The notes under the pieces were generated by a model. It worked only from the letters and a program-made list of their open reading frames with translations. It did not search any database and was not told where the DNA came from. Positions 10,711 through 20,328 of a stretch of 64,000 nucleotides of DNA are shown here, piece by piece. The DNA is from Lentisphaeria bacterium (lineage in GTDB: Bacteria; Verrucomicrobiota; Lentisphaeria; Victivallales; Victivallaceae): the NCBI GenBank assembly GCA_022009855.1, contig CP091727.1, positions 868,001-932,000 of the forward strand, given 5' to 3'. How positions within the stretch are numbered: position 1 is the first letter of the stretch; each line of letters begins with the position of its first letter. The translations under genes were made by a program, and so were the position numbers.

Positions 10711-10775
10711 CATGACAGGCGGAGGGAGCTCGATAGACGGCGCAGGGGGGGCAGGTTCTGATATTGAAGAAGAAC

Positions 10776-10819
10776 GATAAAAGTGCGCCGCCCGCGGCAG
10801 CGTTGTCCACGGGCGGCAC
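10776..10819 (-). terminator. Intrinsic terminator of the mutarotase operon
   Basis: On the minus strand a GC-rich stem (GTGCCGCCCG with CGGGCGGCGCAC) is followed by TTTTATC, 16 bases after the stop codon at 10836. Confidence 0.8.
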
Positions 10820-10835
10820 AGCAGAGAATTCCGCG

Positions 10836-11741
10836 TCAGAGCACGGTGACCGTCTGGCTGATCCGGCGCTTTTCGCCGGGGAAGAGGGTGCGGGCGTCGA
10901 CGCTCGCATTGGCCGCTTCGACGCAGATCATCGAATGGTACTCCTCGTCGCCGAAGTCCGGCATCGCATGGGATTTGCGGATCCACGGATTCCAGACCAC
11001 CGTCGCGGCGGAACCGCTCTTTTCCACCCGGATCGTGCGGTTGAATCCGGGGTCGAAGATCTCGACCGCACCGGTGGTGTGGTAGATTCGGTCCACCTCG
11101 CGGTCGATCCGGATGTCGCCCTGCTGCACATGGCCGAGCACGACCGGCGCGCCGACCACCCGGTCCTCATAGCCGACCTGATCCAGTCCGCGCACCCGGA
11201 TTGCCTCGGCCTCCTTCACCGCGAAGTAGGTGTGGAGCGCGTCGGTCACCACCACCGGCGCGTCGGAGCAGTTCTTCATCGTCAGCGCGACGGTGAGCGA
11301 GCGGCCGATCAGGAATTCACACTCCAGATCGAAGGCGAATGTGACCAGTTCCGGCTTCACCGCCTGTTCGGGGGTCAGTCCGAGCACGACCCGGGTGACG
11401 CTGCCGTTTTCGAACGACTCGACCGCGCGGACCTCCCACTGCGACAGCCGGGCGAAGCCGTGCGCGGGCAGCTCCTCCCGCGCGCCGGGGCCGAACCACG
11501 GCCAGCAGACCGGCACCCCGCCCCGGATCGGTTTGCCCGCCTCGAACCAGGAGGAGCCGCTCATCCACAGCACCGGCCGCTCCCCGGCCGGGGTGTAGTC
11601 GAAGAGATGGGCGGCGTAGGTGGAGATCTTCGCCTTCGCGGCGGCGTTGGCGACCTCGATGCAGACGAAGCCGCCGGGGCCGCGGGTGAATTTGACCGAG
11701 TCGGAACCGAACTTCCGCTCCAGAGTTTCCATATCGTTCAT
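10836..11741 (-). CDS. D-hexose-6-phosphate mutarotase (aldose 1-epimerase-like)
   Basis: Interconverts the anomers of glucose-6-phosphate and related sugars; YeaD-like galactose mutarotase fold. The 301-residue protein shows RGGVPVCWPWFGP near residue 73, AHGFAR near residue 93 (carrying an active-site His), DALHTYF near residue 167 and a C-terminal VVWNPW plus MICVEAA, all of the glucose-6-phosphate epimerase subgroup. Start ATG 11741 follows AGGAG with 7-base spacing. The frame is intact. It is the last gene of a three-gene minus-strand set and ends at a clear terminator. Confidence 0.9.
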   Translation of the reverse strand: MNDMETLERKFGSDSVKFTRGPGGFVCIEVANAAAKAKISTYAAHLFDYTPAGERPVLWMSGSSWFEAGKPIRGGVPVCWPWFGPGAREELPAHGFARLSQWEVRAVESFENGSVTRVVLGLTPEQAVKPELVTFAFDLECEFLIGRSLTVALTMKNCSDAPVVVTDALHTYFAVKEAEAIRVRGLDQVGYEDRVVGAPVVLGHVQQGDIRIDREVDRIYHTTGAVEIFDPGFNRTIRVEKSGSAATVVWNPWIRKSHAMPDFGDEEYHSMICVEAANASVDARTLFPGEKRRISQTVTVL

Positions 11742-11789
11742 GTCAGAACTCCTTTCTGTGATGATGCGAAACTTGCTTTGCGGCGCCGT

Positions 11790-12901
11790 TCACCCCTCCG
11801 CGGGGAACAGCTTGCGCGGCGCGCGCCCGAGATTCCTCACCGCCGCCGAACCGGCGAACCGGCACTCCGGCGCCGGGAGCATGGTGAAGGAATCCCCCCG
11901 CCCGGCGAGCTGGTGGTTCCCCCAGAGGTAGAAGGCGAAGTAATCCTCCAGATCGAAGTGCTCCAGCTCCCCCTTCCCGGCCCGCCCGAGATGGGCGGCA
12001 TCGAGGCAGAGCTCCGGCGCGGCGCCGGTGAGCACCAGACTGCCGGAGGCGCGGCGGACCAGATTGCGGATGAACTTCCGCCCCGCCGGAGAGGCGAGGC
12101 AGGGAAGAGCGGCGGAACCGCCGCCCTCCACCGGGACCCGGCAGCCGGAATCCGGCAGCTCTGCGGCGGCGAGATCGACCCGTTCCCCGGCCGGTTCCGA
12201 TTCGGAATCACTCCCGGTGCGCCAGGCGATGAGGCTGGAGAACCGCCACGGGCGCTTCTCCGGCTCCACCTCCGGTTCGTAGCGCAGAATCTGCCGGGTG
12301 AACCGCACCTCCTCCGCACTGCCGGAGAGGGTGAACTCCCCGGTCGCGCCGGGCGTGCGGAACCCCGCCCGGTGGCGCCAGAGGTCGCTGCCCGCGGCGA
12401 ATTCGACCACGCACCCCGCCCCGTCCGAGAGGCGGATCATCACCGGGATCTCCGGCGAATGGTGAAACTCACGCTCCTCTCCGGTCAGTTCCACGGCCCG
12501 GAACGTTTTCTCCCCCAGAGGAGGAACTCCAGCTTCGTCCACGGCCCGGGAAAGCTCACCTCTCCGAGCGAGAGGTCACCGACCGCGCCCCGGTTGACCG
12601 CGGCGATGTCGACGGTCAGCGTGCCGCACCCGTCCCACAGTTCGATCTCGCGGCGCACCTCGTATTCGCAGCCGAAGGGGATGACCGAACGGGCTTCGAC
12701 CGAAGCGGAGAGTCCGTCGCTCGAAGCGTGGCGGCGGAAGCTCTTCGGCAATGCGGAGAGTTCGCTGAATGCGGCGCATCCGGCCCGGCCGGTCCGCAGC
12801 CGCGGACGCCCTTCCAGCTCCAGCGTGAATGCGTATTTTCCCGACGGCTCAACCCGGGCGGTGAACCCGGCTCCGGCGATGACGGCTTCCTGAAACGGCA
12901 T
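11790..12901 (-). CDS. Protein of unknown function, one frameshift
   Basis: I do not recognise this 370-residue protein. It has no signal peptide or membrane segment and is rich in predicted beta strands, with repeated patterns such as KYAFTLELEG, TLTVDIAAVNRG and GCVVEFAAGSDLWRH that resemble a carbohydrate-handling beta-supersandwich. One G is missing in the run at 12512-12516 (C5 on the plus strand); restoring it turns KLEFLLWGRKRSG into KLEFLLWGEKTFRAVEL and joins both halves. It sits 12 bases after a nitroreductase and 48 bases before a hexose-phosphate mutarotase, so a sugar-related role is possible but only inferred. Confidence 0.7.
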
Positions 12902-12913
12902 GGGCTCGCTCCG

Positions 12914-13424
12914 TCAGTCGATCACTTCGAAGGTTTCCGCCGACGGCTTCCGCTGGTAGGGATTCGGCTCTGCGGCGGCATAGCCGAGCGGGAGAGACCG
13001 CCAGAACGGTCCACGGGGCGGAAATTCCGGCGGCGGCATCCATCTTAGCCCGTTCGAAGGCGCAGATCCAGCAGCTGCCCAGCCCCTCCGCCGCGGCGGC
13101 GAGGACGGCGTGTTCAAACATGATGCCGAGGTCGATTTCGACGATCGAATGGTCGTCGCCGGGCCGCTGCCACGCCGTCGAGGCGTCACCAAGCGCCAGC
13201 AGGATCACCGGCGCCTGCGCGAGGAACGGATTGCGGTAGACTTCGCAGATCCGTTTGCGGAGCGCGGCGTTGCGCACCGCGACCAGTTTCCACGGCTGGC
13301 GGTTGCAGGCGGAGGGGGCGCACTGCGCGGCTTCGGCGATGCGGCGGAGCGCCGCTTCCGGCACCGGATCGGACTTGTAGGCGCGAATGCTCCGGCGGGT
13401 TTTCAGTACTTCGTAGAATTCCAT
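12914..13424 (-). CDS. Nitroreductase family protein, one frameshift
   Basis: FMN-dependent NAD(P)H oxidoreductase of the small nitroreductase family, cytoplasmic. The N-terminus MEFYEVLKTRRSIRAYKSDPV and APSACNRQPWKLVAV form the FMN-binding part; LGSCWICAF and LPLGYAAAEPNPYQRKP close the family core. Restored length 169 residues. One T is extra in the gene (AAA at 13022-13024 on the plus strand); removing it gives AAGIPPRGPFWRSLPLGY in place of an abnormal tail. It starts the minus-strand set that continues with an unknown protein and a mutarotase, and is divergent from hisF. Confidence 0.88.
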
Positions 13425-13520
13425 GATGGGGCTGTCCTCCTGTGATGATTTTGTCTGGGGTTAAACTAGCCGGATTTCCGGAAAAAGCAAGTTTTCCTCC
13501 CCCTTTTCCCGGATTTTGCC

Positions 13521-13549
13521 GTGCAAAAAAACCGAACCGGTGATATATT
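13521..13549 (+). promoter_or_regulatory. Promoter for hisF
   Basis: GTGCAA (13521-13526), 17 bp, TATATT (13544-13549). The string GTGATATATTACCGG here recurs exactly before the macrodomain gene near 45661-45675. Confidence 0.5.
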
Positions 13550-13586
13550 ACCGGATCAATGGTGCAACAAGCCGATTCCGCGAGAG

Positions 13587-14363
13587 GTGTTCCGTGCTGG
13601 CAAAAGAATCATCCCCTGTCTGGACGTGACCGGCGGCCGCGTCGTCAAAGGGGTCAACTTCGTCGATCTGGTCGATGCCGGAGATCCGGTCGAAATCGCC
13701 CGGAACTACGACGCACAGGGCGCCGACGAGCTGGTCTTTCTCGACATCACCGCAAGCAGCGACGCCCGCGACACCATGGTCGATGTGGTCCGGCGCACCG
13801 CCGAACAGGTGTTCATTCCGCTCACCGTCGGCGGCGGAATCCGCACGGCGGAGGACATCCGCCGGATGCTGCTCGCCGGAGCCGACAAGACCTCGGTCAA
13901 CACCGCCGCCATCCAGCGCCCGGATCTGATCCGCGAAGGTGCCGAACGGTTCGGCAGCCAGTGCGTGGTCCTCGCAATCGACGCCCGACGCGTGCCCGGC
14001 GAAAACCGCTGGGAGGTCTTCACCCACGGCGGCCGGCGCAACACCGGAATCGACGCAGTCGAATGGGCCGTGCGCGGCGTTGAACTCGGCGCGGGCGAAA
14101 TCCTGCTCACCAGCATGGATACCGACGGCACCTGCTCCGGATATGACTGCGAACTCACCCGGGCGGTCTCCACCGCGGTGAACGTGCCGGTGATCGCCTC
14201 CGGCGGCGCGGGCACGCTCGAACATCTCGCCGAGGTGCTCGACCGCGGCAAGGCCGACGCGGTGCTCGCCGCGAGCATTTTCCATTTCGGCACCTACACC
14301 GTTCCGCAGGCGAAGGAGTTCCTGCAATCGAGAAATATCCCGGTCCGCCCGGCGGACCGCTGA
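13587..14363 (+). CDS. hisF: Imidazole glycerol phosphate synthase cyclase subunit
   Basis: With HisH it closes the imidazole ring in histidine biosynthesis. The (beta/alpha)8 barrel is complete: KRIIPCLDV with the first catalytic Asp, VGGGIRTAEDI, LLTSMDTDGT with the second catalytic Asp, and VPVIASGGAGT. In-frame GTG 13587 gives 258 residues. However, GTG 13594 followed by CTGGCAAAA would give the usual N-terminus VLAKRIIPC if one more A stood in the run at 13602-13605, and GAGAGG is better spaced for it, so the start is probably blurred by a missing base. No hisH or other his gene is in the window. Confidence 0.94.
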   Translation: MFRAGKRIIPCLDVTGGRVVKGVNFVDLVDAGDPVEIARNYDAQGADELVFLDITASSDARDTMVDVVRRTAEQVFIPLTVGGGIRTAEDIRRMLLAGADKTSVNTAAIQRPDLIREGAERFGSQCVVLAIDARRVPGENRWEVFTHGGRRNTGIDAVEWAVRGVELGAGEILLTSMDTDGTCSGYDCELTRAVSTAVNVPVIASGGAGTLEHLAEVLDRGKADAVLAASIFHFGTYTVPQAKEFLQSRNIPVRPADR

Positions 14364-14418
14364 AACAGCAATCCAAGCGCGGCGCGGCGGCGCCCATGCG
14401 AAAGAACAGGAGAACGCT

Positions 14419-15754
14419 ATGACACAGGACGAACTCAAGAAACTCGCGCTGGCCTACCATCATGACAACCGGCCCGGCAAGGTCGCCGTCGTGCCGACCA
14501 AGCCGTGCGAAACCGGCGAGGAGCTGGCGCTGGCCTACACCCCCGGCGTCGCCCAGCCCTGCCTGGCGATCAAGGAGAAAAAGGAGAAGGTCTGGGAGTA
14601 CACCTCGCGCGGCAACCTGGTCGCCGTGGTCAGCGACGGTACCGCCGTGCTCGGACTCGGCAACATCGGTCCGGAGGCGGGGCTCCCGGTGATGGAGGGC
14701 AAGGCGGTGCTCTTCAAGCACTTCGCCGATATCGACGCCGTTCCGCTCTGCCTCGGGAAGGTGTTCAACGAAAAAGGGCCGGACCGACGCGGCGAAGGTG
14801 ATCGAAACCGTCGAACGGCTCGAACCCACCTTCGGCGGCATCAACCTCGAAGACATCGGCGCACCCGCCTGCTTCGAGGTCGAACAGACGCTGAAGAAGA
14901 AGATGAACATTCCGGTCTTCCACGACGATCAGCACGGCACCGCGATCATTTCGCTTGCGGCGATTCTCAACGCGCTGAAAATCGTCGGCAAGAAGATCGA
15001 AGAGTGCCGTTTCGTGGTGAACGGCGCCGGCGCCGCCGGCATCTCCTGCAGCCGCTTCTACCTTACGGCCGGAGCAAAACGGGAGAACTTCATCATGTGC
15101 GACTCCAAAGGGGTAATCCACCGCGGCCGGACCGATCTCAATCCGGAGAAGGCGGAGTTCGCGGCGGAGACCTCCGCCCGCACCCTCGAAGAGGCGATGA
15201 AAGGGGCGGACATCTTCCTCGGCTTCTCCGCTCCGAACTGCGTCACGCCCGACATGGTCCGCTCGATGGCGAAGGATCCGATCATCTTCGCGATGGCCAA
15301 CCCGGTTCCGGAGATCTTTCCCGACGTCGCCCTCGCGGCGGGCGCCGCAGTGGTCGGCACCGGACGGAGCGACTTCCCCAACCAGATCAACAACGTGCTC
15401 GGCTTCCCGGGCATCTTCCGTGGTGCGCTCGACGTCCGCGCCCGTGACATCAACGAGGCGATGAAGCTCGCGGCGGCAAAGGCGCTCGCCGAACTCGCCG
15501 CCGAACCGGTCACGCCGGAGGTGAAGGCGCAGCTGTCGGCCGCCTACCCGGCCGACGCGGCCGCCGGAATGTTCGACGGGAACGACGGCAAACTGAAGAT
15601 CGACTGCGTGATTCCGAAGCCGTTCGACCCGCGGGTGGTGCCCCGCGTGGCGATGCGCGTGGCCGAAGCGGCAATGCAGACCGGCGTCGCCCAGCTTGCC
15701 ATCGACGACCTCGCCGCCTACGAAGCCTCGGTGGCCGCCCGCATCCGCAAGTGA
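14419..15754 (+). CDS. NAD(P)-dependent malic enzyme, one frameshift
   Basis: Oxidatively decarboxylates malate to pyruvate and CO2. The restored 444-residue protein is the short malic enzyme type without a phosphotransacetylase domain. Motifs: LALAYTPGVAQPC with the catalytic Tyr near residue 40, LGLGNIGPEAGLPVMEGK, FHDDQHGTA with metal ligands, VVNGAGAAGI for NAD(P) binding, and ALDVRARDINEAMK. One G is extra in GGG at 14776-14778; without it the sequence reads NEKGRTDAAKVIETVERLEP (given as NEKGRTDAAKVIETV). It follows hisF with a 55-base gap and its own AGGAG, and ends at a strong terminator. Confidence 0.92.
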
Positions 15755-15767
15755 CGCGCCACAGCAG

Positions 15768-15807
15768 AAAAAAACGGGTTCCGGCAAAGCGCCGGAGCCC
15801 GTTTTTT
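15768..15807. terminator. Bidirectional intrinsic terminator between malic enzyme and ThuA gene
   Basis: AAAAAACGGGT-TCCGGC pairs with GCCGGA-GCCCGTTTTTT around a short loop. The A and T tracts make it work on both strands, serving the convergent genes ending at 15754 and 15834. Confidence 0.9.
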
Positions 15808-15833
15808 GTTTCGTCTTTCTCCGTCTCCGGGAG

Positions 15834-16493
15834 TTACCGCGCCAGCAGATCGTCGATCAGCAGCTTGACGTTGGCGACAAAATCAGGATGACGGGTGACC
15901 GCCGGAAGGTGTCCGGGCAGGAAGTTGATGACCCGCCCGCCCCACGGCGTGGACGATTCGGTGCACTGCGGGAAGGTGCCGCTGGAGATCGTCGTGGTCA
16001 TCAGCGTCCACATCGGCCGGGTCTGTTCCAGCCCGGTGTAGATTTCATCCTGCGGCAGATCCATTTCGATCAGCTTCTCCACGAGCGGGTTGCGGCATTT
16101 GGCGCGCACCACCTTGTAGGGTTCGTGCGGATGGAACGACGCGGGGAACCCATCCGGATCATTGCCGCGCACCCAGCGGAATCCGACCAGATCGCGGTAC
16201 CAGTCCCACGGCCAGAAGGCGGAACTCGCCCCGTGAAGCAGCAGCAGATTCTTCCCGGCTTCGCAGTAGCGCTTCACCGCCTGCGCCGCGGCCTCCTCCG
16301 GAATCGGCAGTCCGCAGGTATCGGCGATCATGTTGAGGATCAACAGATCACACTCCTTCGCAAGATCGAAGGCGGTGAAACAGCTCCAGTCGTTCTCGAA
16401 GAACTTCATCTGCGGATAATCCGCCGCAATCATCTCGTACGTGTTGCGTCCAGGACTGGTTTTGTAATGGTCGTCTGCGACAAAGAGAATCAT
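15834..16493 (-). CDS. ThuA-like (trehalose-utilisation) domain protein
   Basis: Class-I glutamine-amidotransferase-like fold of the ThuA family. The protein of 219 residues begins MILFVADDHYK and contains NLLLLHGASSAFW, where the His-Gly-Ala segment replaces the Cys nucleophile of true amidotransferases, PWDWYRDLVGFRW, and the C-terminal GRVINFLPGHLP typical of ThuA proteins. Members occur in sugar and sugar-acid catabolic operons, often acting on 3-keto sugars or inositols. Its ATG overlaps the stop of the upstream flavin oxidoreductase (ATGA), so it is the last gene of the operon running from 21083. The frame is intact. Confidence 0.75.
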   Translation of the reverse strand: MILFVADDHYKTSPGRNTYEMIAADYPQMKFFENDWSCFTAFDLAKECDLLILNMIADTCGLPIPEEAAAQAVKRYCEAGKNLLLLHGASSAFWPWDWYRDLVGFRWVRGNDPDGFPASFHPHEPYKVVRAKCRNPLVEKLIEMDLPQDEIYTGLEQTRPMWTLMTTTISSGTFPQCTESSTPWGGRVINFLPGHLPAVTRHPDFVANVKLLIDDLLAR

Positions 16494-17948
16494 TTCACAC
16501 CTGCAAGTTTGCGTTTCACCTCCCGCACCCGGGCGCACTCGGGACGGCATTTGTAGAATTCATCGAGCGGATAACAGCCCGAAACCATTCCATTGCGCGG
16601 CGCGGTCGTGCAGTCCCCGAAGGTGCGGCAGATCCGCCGCGTCGCCAGCGGCCGCCCGGCCAGCGTGTCGGCGCACAGCTCCGGATAGGCGAGCACCATC
16701 CGGCCGATGCCGACGAAATCGGTCCGCCCGGCGCGCACCGCCGCCTGTCCGGCCGGAACCAGATACTCCTGCAGACAGGTGTAGCCCGCGCCGATGAAGA
16801 GCATGCCGCGCCCTTCGAGGCGGCGGCGCACCTCCGCCACCGCCCGGATCTGCCGGGCCGCGCCGAGGATCGGCTCCTCCGGCGGCAGGTAGCCGTCGGA
16901 AACCGGATAGTAGGCCGGACGCTGGAAGTGCGGGTTGTAGTAGGGACTGCACACCGTCGTACAGATCAGATCCACCCCCGAGCGAATGGGCCAGTTCCAG
17001 GAAACGGACCGGCTCCGAAAGGTCATATCCCAGCCCGGTGCCGTCGCCGCCGAACGCGCATGCGTAGTGGCCGACGCCGATGTTGCCGCGTTCCATCGGC
17101 ACGCCGACGCCGTCCTTGCCCTTCTCGAAGGGGAGACAGTCGAAGAGCGAAAAACGCATGCCGAGTTCGAGTCCGGGCACTTCGCGGCGGATTCCCTCGA
17201 CGATCTCCCGGAAGAAGCGGGTGCGGTTTTCAAAACTGCCGCCGTAGGCGCCGGGACGGGTCCAGGCGCTCAGAAACTCATGCCCCAGATAGCCGTGCGC
17301 CATCTTGATGTCGACGAAATCGAATCCCGCCTCCTGCGCCAGCTTCGCCGCATCGATGAAGTGGCGGATGATGTTTTGAATCTCCCCGTCCGAGACCACG
17401 TCCTCCGCCGAACAGTGGAACTTCTCGTCGAGCAGCGGATGCGCGTAGGCGGTCACCGGCTCCAGCTTCGCATCATCGTGCGGATGGCTGAACCGGCCGG
17501 AATGGGTGAGCTGCAATCCGATGTAGAGATCGTCCGCAGTGCCGAACTTCTCCGCGTGCAGCGCCACCATCTCCTCCCGGAGGCGGCGGAGCGCCGGCAT
17601 CGTCCGCGGCGTGATCATCAGCTGCCGGGTGTTGCTGCGGCCGGACTCCATCACCGCGCACGCCTCACAGCCGAAGAGCAGCTTCGCCCCGCTGGCGGCG
17701 AAGCGGAGCCAGCGGCGGCGGGTGAGTTCGCTCGGACTCCCGTCCGGCAGGCAGTCCCACCCCTCCATCGGCAGGATGCACCAGCGGTTGCCGATCCTGT
17801 GCCCGTGGTACTCCGCCGGTTGCGCCAGCGGACTTTCGGGAGCGGCCAGAATTGAATCGTCGATTTCGATATCCGCGCCGATCTCCGCCAGGTGGGCCCG
17901 GAACTGCGCGGCGGTCTTGAAGGTGGGAATGCGGGGATAGTCTGCCAT
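16490..17948 (-). CDS. NADH:flavin oxidoreductase, Old Yellow Enzyme family, one frameshift
   Basis: FMN-binding TIM-barrel oxidoreductase that usually reduces enones or acts on 2,4-dienoyl substrates. Motifs are NRWCILPMEGWD at the start, QLTHSGRFS near residue 155, GFDFVDIKMAHGYLGHEFLS near 218 (given in part), and the FMN phosphate-binding DFVGIGRMVLAYP near 425. Restored length 485 residues. One G is extra in G5 (C5 at 16975-16979); removing it reads AHSLGVDLICTTVCSPYY. The C-terminal 50 residues are rich in Cys (ICRTFGDC, SGCYP, KCRPEC), which could bind an Fe-S cluster, but the second NAD/FAD domain of dienoyl-CoA reductase is absent. It lies in an overlapping operon with SDR, FAD oxidoreductase and ThuA genes. 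Confidence 0.85.
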
Positions 17949-17950
17949 TT

Positions 17951-18475
17951 TCAGAACCTCTTCTCCTTTCGAATGTGCAGAATGAGTATTTCACAATCGG
18001 ACAGCGCCAGATAGGTGTGCTCCAGCAGCGCGTCGAACTGGAGCGACTGCCCGGCGGCAAGTTCGTACCGTTCCGACGGCAGCGTGATCCGAAGCCGCCC
18101 GGAGAGCACCCAGCAGAGCTCGTAGTCGTCGCGGTGAATCTTCGGCCGCGACACCGCCGCCCCTTTCGGCGCCTTGCCGTGCAGACAGCGGATGTTCTTG
18201 TAGTTGATCTCCTCGAAAAGAAAATCCTCCGACCGGTGTTCAGTCGCCTTCAGCGGATGGCTGATCCGCGCCTCGGCGAGATTCAGCAGCTCCGCCGCAG
18301 TGATGCCGAACACCCGCGCCAGCCGGTAGAGCGTATCCAGCTCGGCCCGGGTCCGGTTGCGCTCCAGTTTCGAAATCACCGATGCGGCGACGCCGCTCTC
18401 GGCCGAAACGTCGGCGATGTTGAGATTCGCCTTCTTGCGCAGGTCGCGGAGGATCGAGAAGTCAAAGAGTTCCAT
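17951..18475 (-). CDS. XRE-family regulator with C-terminal cupin domain
   Basis: Cytoplasmic transcription factor of 174 residues. Residues 8-65 form a helix-turn-helix of the XRE type (LRKKANLNIADVSAESGVA followed by SVISKLERN and ELDTLYRLARVFGI). Residues 95-170 form a small beta-barrel cupin (HRDDYELCWVLSGRLRITLP, QSLQFDALLEHTYLA) that would sense a small ligand. Such proteins regulate the sugar, amino-acid or polyamine operon in which they sit. Its start overlaps the end of the upstream FAD oxidoreductase by 14 bases and its stop is two bases from the flavin oxidoreductase start. The palindrome on the operon promoter (21109-21133) is a natural candidate target. Confidence 0.88.
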   Translation of the reverse strand: MELFDFSILRDLRKKANLNIADVSAESGVAASVISKLERNRTRAELDTLYRLARVFGITAAELLNLAEARISHPLKATEHRSEDFLFEEINYKNIRCLHGKAPKGAAVSRPKIHRDDYELCWVLSGRLRITLPSERYELAAGQSLQFDALLEHTYLALSDCEILILHIRKEKRF

Positions 18476-20328
18476 AGATCCTCCCGTCGCGGCAGTCGGC
18501 CCAGACGTTCTCGAACCAGCCGTCCGGATCCGGCACCGGGCGGCAGTCGACCCAGCGCAGGCGGAGGGCGCCGTCGAGGAAACCGGACTCCAGCACACGC
18601 TTCCGGTACGCCGGATTCTCCGGCATCAGCGAGCCATCCGGATTGACCAGCGCCGCCGAACCGCGGGAGCCCGCACCGGATGCCGCCTGATAGGCGATCG
18701 ACTCCAGATAGAACCAGTGCGAAAACGCGAGCTGGAAGTTGGTCACCGCGTGTTCCGCATCCTCCCGCGGGTAGCCGTCGCGGTACATTGTATCAAGCAG
18801 CTTCCGGGCGTCGCCCGCCGCCGCGGCAAGCTTCTCCACCGGACGCAGATGGCCGCCGTATGCGGTCATGCGTTCCTGCAGTTCGCGCCGGTCGGCCCGC
18901 CAGTCGCGGGTGCCGTGCAGCCGCGCTTCGAGCGAATCGAGCAGTTCCGCCGCCCGTTTCTCCGCCGCGGCGAAGTCGAGCGTGAAACCGCGGTACTTCG
19001 CCGCGATGAATTCAGCGGCGCGGAACGCCCCCACCTGCCCGGCGTTGAGCGCGGTCCCGCCCGGACGGGTGATGCCGTGCGAGCCGTTGACCTCGCCGAT
19101 CGGGAAGAGATGGGGCAGATTGACCGATTCATACCAGATGTTTCCAGCCAGTCCGCCGTTGTTGTGCTGGGCGCAGACGGCGATTTCGAGCGGTTCGGCC
19201 GCGAGGTCGATCCCGTGCTCGGCGTAGAGTGTGATCGCGCCAGGATTCATCTTGCGGAGCCGTTCGATCGGCGTGCCGAAAAGCGCGCCGGATTTCTCCA
19301 GATAGCCCCGCGCCTCCGCCGACAGCGCCGCAAAATCCAGCCCCGCCGCCGTGTTCGAGCGGAAGTCGAGAAAGACCCGCCGGTTCTTCTTCACCGTCTC
19401 CTCATGCACCAGAAGATCGATCTCCGACGACCCCTCCGGCACCTTGCGCACGTCGAACGGCCACTGGTACCCCTTTGAGGAAGATCATCGAATTCATCGC
19501 CCCGGCGTCCGGATAGTGGTCGAGCAGGAACTCCCGCTCGTCGCTCACCCCGTCCGCCGCAGTCGAAATGAAGCGCGGCAGCACCTGCATGTAGGTGCCC
19601 GAGACGTTCCAGCGGAACTTGATCGACGCCAGCCCGAACTGCGACTCCGGCAGTCCCTGCGCCAGCGCGCCCGCCTTGAGCGCGAGACCGATCGCACCGA
19701 AGTGTCCGGCCGGATAGACGCTCGTGCGGTAGAGGCCGCCCGGACCGCCCACCGCGAACACCACATTCTCCGCCAGAATGGTTTCGAACTCCTTCGTTTC
19801 GCCGTTGAAGGCGACCGCCCCCGCCGCCCGTCCGGCGACGGTGACCAGTTCGGCGACGGTGCGCCGTTCGGCGATCTCCACCCCCGCCGCCTTCACCGCC
19901 CGGATCAGCGCGAGGCACATCTCCCGCGACGTGTACGGCCCGCAGCTGGTCGCCCGCCGCTTCGGATCGTGGTCGGTCTTGTAGCCGATGTACTGCCCGA
20001 ACTCGTCATGTGGAAACGGCACCCCGAGGTTGACCAGATGCATGAAACAGCGCACCGACAGCGCCGCTTCCACCAGCGCCACGTCGCCGTGCACCGAGCC
20101 GCCGTCGTAGATCGAATGGGCCAGCTGCACCGGGGAATCCGGTTCGCTCCCGTAGATGCCGAGCTTGTAGTAGGTCTGCTTGTCGCTGCCGGTGTTGATC
20201 GAAGTGCCGCGGTGCAGCCCCTCCGAGAGCAGCAGCAGATCCTCGACGCCCAGCTCCCGGAGCCGGAGCGCCGCCGCCAGGCCGGCCGCGCCGGAGCCGA
20301 TCACCAGTGTGTGAACCTGCCGCATCAC
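18462..20328 (-). CDS. FAD-dependent oxidoreductase, fumarate reductase/succinate dehydrogenase flavoprotein type, one frameshift
   Basis: Flavoprotein with the N-terminal dinucleotide motif VIGSGAAGLAAALRL, SINTGSDKQTYYKLG near residue 45, AVGGPGGLYRTSVYP near residue 190, and the later NGSHGITRPGGTALNAGQVGAFRAAEF (in part) that completes the FAD site. Restored length 621 residues. One G is extra (C4 at 19470-19473 on the plus strand); without it the chain continues FLKGYQWPFDVRKVPEG. There is no signal peptide. The substrate is unknown, but with a short-chain dehydrogenase and an Old Yellow Enzyme homologue in the same operon it probably works on a cyclic or keto acid. Start ATG overlaps the SDR stop by ATGA. 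Confidence 0.85.

Noticed and set aside
10764..12893. Long plus-strand reading frame over the mutarotase and unknown gene
   Set aside because: Antisense shadow in GC-rich DNA; no family motif and an implausible Arg/Pro/Gly/His-rich composition.
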